Shown: positions 31,153 to 31,790 of the stretch, one piece after another
Layout of the letters: each line of letters starts with the position of its first letter
Numbering within the stretch: position 1 is the stretch's first letter
Assembly: GCA_026692885.1 (NCBI GenBank)
Contig: JAPLNJ010000852.1
Span: 1-31,790 of the forward strand
Length of the DNA: 31,790 nt
Source of the DNA: Planctomycetota bacterium
Lineage (GTDB): Bacteria > Planctomycetota > Planctomycetia > Pirellulales > Pirellulaceae
Direction: 5' to 3'
The notes under the pieces: model-generated
Told to the model about the DNA's origin: nothing
Database searches by the model: none
Seen by the model: the letters and a program-made list of their open reading frames with translations, nothing else
Position numbers and translations under genes: made by a program

Positions 31153-31210
31153 GTAGGGTGGGCTGTGCCCACCAGACGCAAGCAGTTGTGGTGGGCACAG
31201 CCCACCCTAC
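31153..31210. repeat. GTAGGGTGGGC inverted repeat
   Basis: Two perfectly complementary 22-bp arms (31153-31174 and 31189-31210; GTAGGGTGGGCTGTGCCC...) enclose a 14-nt loop. Such GTAGGGTGGGC palindromes are widespread dispersed repeats in several phyla. It lies between the divergent gldA and rhaM genes. Confidence 0.85.
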
Positions 31211-31281
31211 GATTCTTTCGCAGCCTGTTTTGTCTCTGAACCAGACAGTCGAAGCAGAGAAGTAGAAGGGAGCCTGAGATC

Positions 31282-31620
31282 ATGCATCGGCACGGAATGG
31301 TGATCGGTGTCCGGAAAGAAAAGCTGGAGCAATACAAGCAACTACACGCCGCCGTTTGGCCGGACGTGTTGAGGCTGATCAAGGAGTGCCACATCCAAAA
31401 CTACTCCATTTTCCTCCGCCAGCTCGAAGACGGGAATTACTACCTGTTCAGCTACTTCGAGTACACCGGCAAGGATTTCGCCGGCGACATGGCGAAGATG
31501 GCCGCTGATCCGACCACCCAGCACTGGTGGCAGTTGTGCAAACCGTGCCAGCAGCCGCTGTCCGACCGCCACGCGGACGAATGGTGGGCTGCCATGGACG
31601 AAGTGTTCCATCAGCCGTAG
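31282..31620 (+). CDS. rhaM: L-rhamnose mutarotase
   Basis: RhaM interconverts alpha- and beta-L-rhamnopyranose ahead of rhamnose catabolism. The 112-aa protein matches the family: MHRHGMVIGVRKEKLEQYK, then Y18 and H22 (YKQLHAAVWPDV), CHIQNYSIFLRQ, YLFSYFEYTG, DPTTQHWWQLCKPCQQPL and a final EWWAAMDEVFH. AAGGGAG lies upstream of the ATG at 31282. No other rhamnose gene lies in the window; the remaining pathway, if present, is beyond the right edge or elsewhere. Confidence 0.95.
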   Translation: MHRHGMVIGVRKEKLEQYKQLHAAVWPDVLRLIKECHIQNYSIFLRQLEDGNYYLFSYFEYTGKDFAGDMAKMAADPTTQHWWQLCKPCQQPLSDRHADEWWAAMDEVFHQP

Positions 31621-31699
31621 CGATCTTTGCGGCCTACGCCGATGCGAGCAGGGGGGGGGCCGGCTGTCCGACTGAAGACGCGACCTTGACAGGCAGCCC

Positions 31700-31736
31700 T
31701 GGCCTTGATCATAAGGTGGCGCAAAACGCTAGCAGC
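31700..31736. repeat. Fragment of the CTTGATC/CTAGCAG element
   Basis: CCTTGATC (31703-31710) followed by CGCAAAACGCTAGCAG (31720-31735) repeats, in reverse, parts of the element at 14355-14476. The remaining bases to 31790 hold no recognisable feature apart from a run of G near 31651-31659. Confidence 0.55.
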
Positions 31737-31790
31737 AGGGGGTCAGGGTGGCTGGCGGCAGAGTGCAGCGATGCCCCAGAAACCGGGTAC

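Overview
The window is a GC-rich bacterial chromosome segment that I assign to the Planctomycetota, probably Pirellulales-like. Three lines of evidence support this. There are three DUF1559 pseudopilin-like genes. There are several small transthyretin-like or EF-hand lipoproteins and two giant TPR + FG-GAP + ASPIC/UnbV (CRTAC) proteins. A bacterial MfnB (methanofuran precursor synthesis) is present, and the spacers are unusually rich in palindromic dispersed repeats. I found no tRNA, rRNA, CRISPR array, transposase or phage gene.

Layout. 1-2863: ispH on the minus strand, followed by a 1.7 kb gene-poor stretch. That stretch holds a promoter/terminator pair that may bound an unidentified RNA, then a dense patch of palindromes. 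2864-11501: three large minus-strand genes for exported proteins, namely a glycoside-hydrolase-like protein and two tandem CRTAC paralogues, the paralogues being one base apart. 11615-13261: a divergent lipoprotein, then a two-gene module (99-aa helical protein + HNH endonuclease) flanked by two copies of a MITE-like element. The HNH gene carries a one-base frameshift. 13262-14248: DUF1559 protein. 14681-17071: hslV-hslU protease operon, convergent with and overlapping tsaE. 17279-20609: minus-strand surface cluster of DUF1559, lipoprotein, EF-hand lipoprotein and DUF1559. 20878-22416: HExxH metallopeptidase whose N-terminus contains an in-frame dispersed repeat. 22662-24792: ABM-type monooxygenase and aroC separated by inverted REP-like copies. 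24919-29656: membrane protein, mfnB with a small membrane partner, and the rnd plus SMP-30-like pair. 29905-31620: gldA and rhaM.

Housekeeping functions (isoprenoid, chorismate, t6A tRNA modification, RNA processing, ATP-dependent proteolysis) alternate with genes for exported proteins. MfnB fits an H4MPT/methanofuran C1 pathway as in other planctomycetes. RhaM, GldA, the SMP-30-like lactonase candidate and the glycoside-hydrolase-like protein fit growth on plant or algal sugars. At least eight repeat families occupy the spacers. One lies inside a coding sequence and one supplies a stop codon.

The best candidate for an undescribed system is the 99-aa + HNH module at 12282-13007. It is translationally coupled and repeat-flanked, and the nuclease copy here appears broken.
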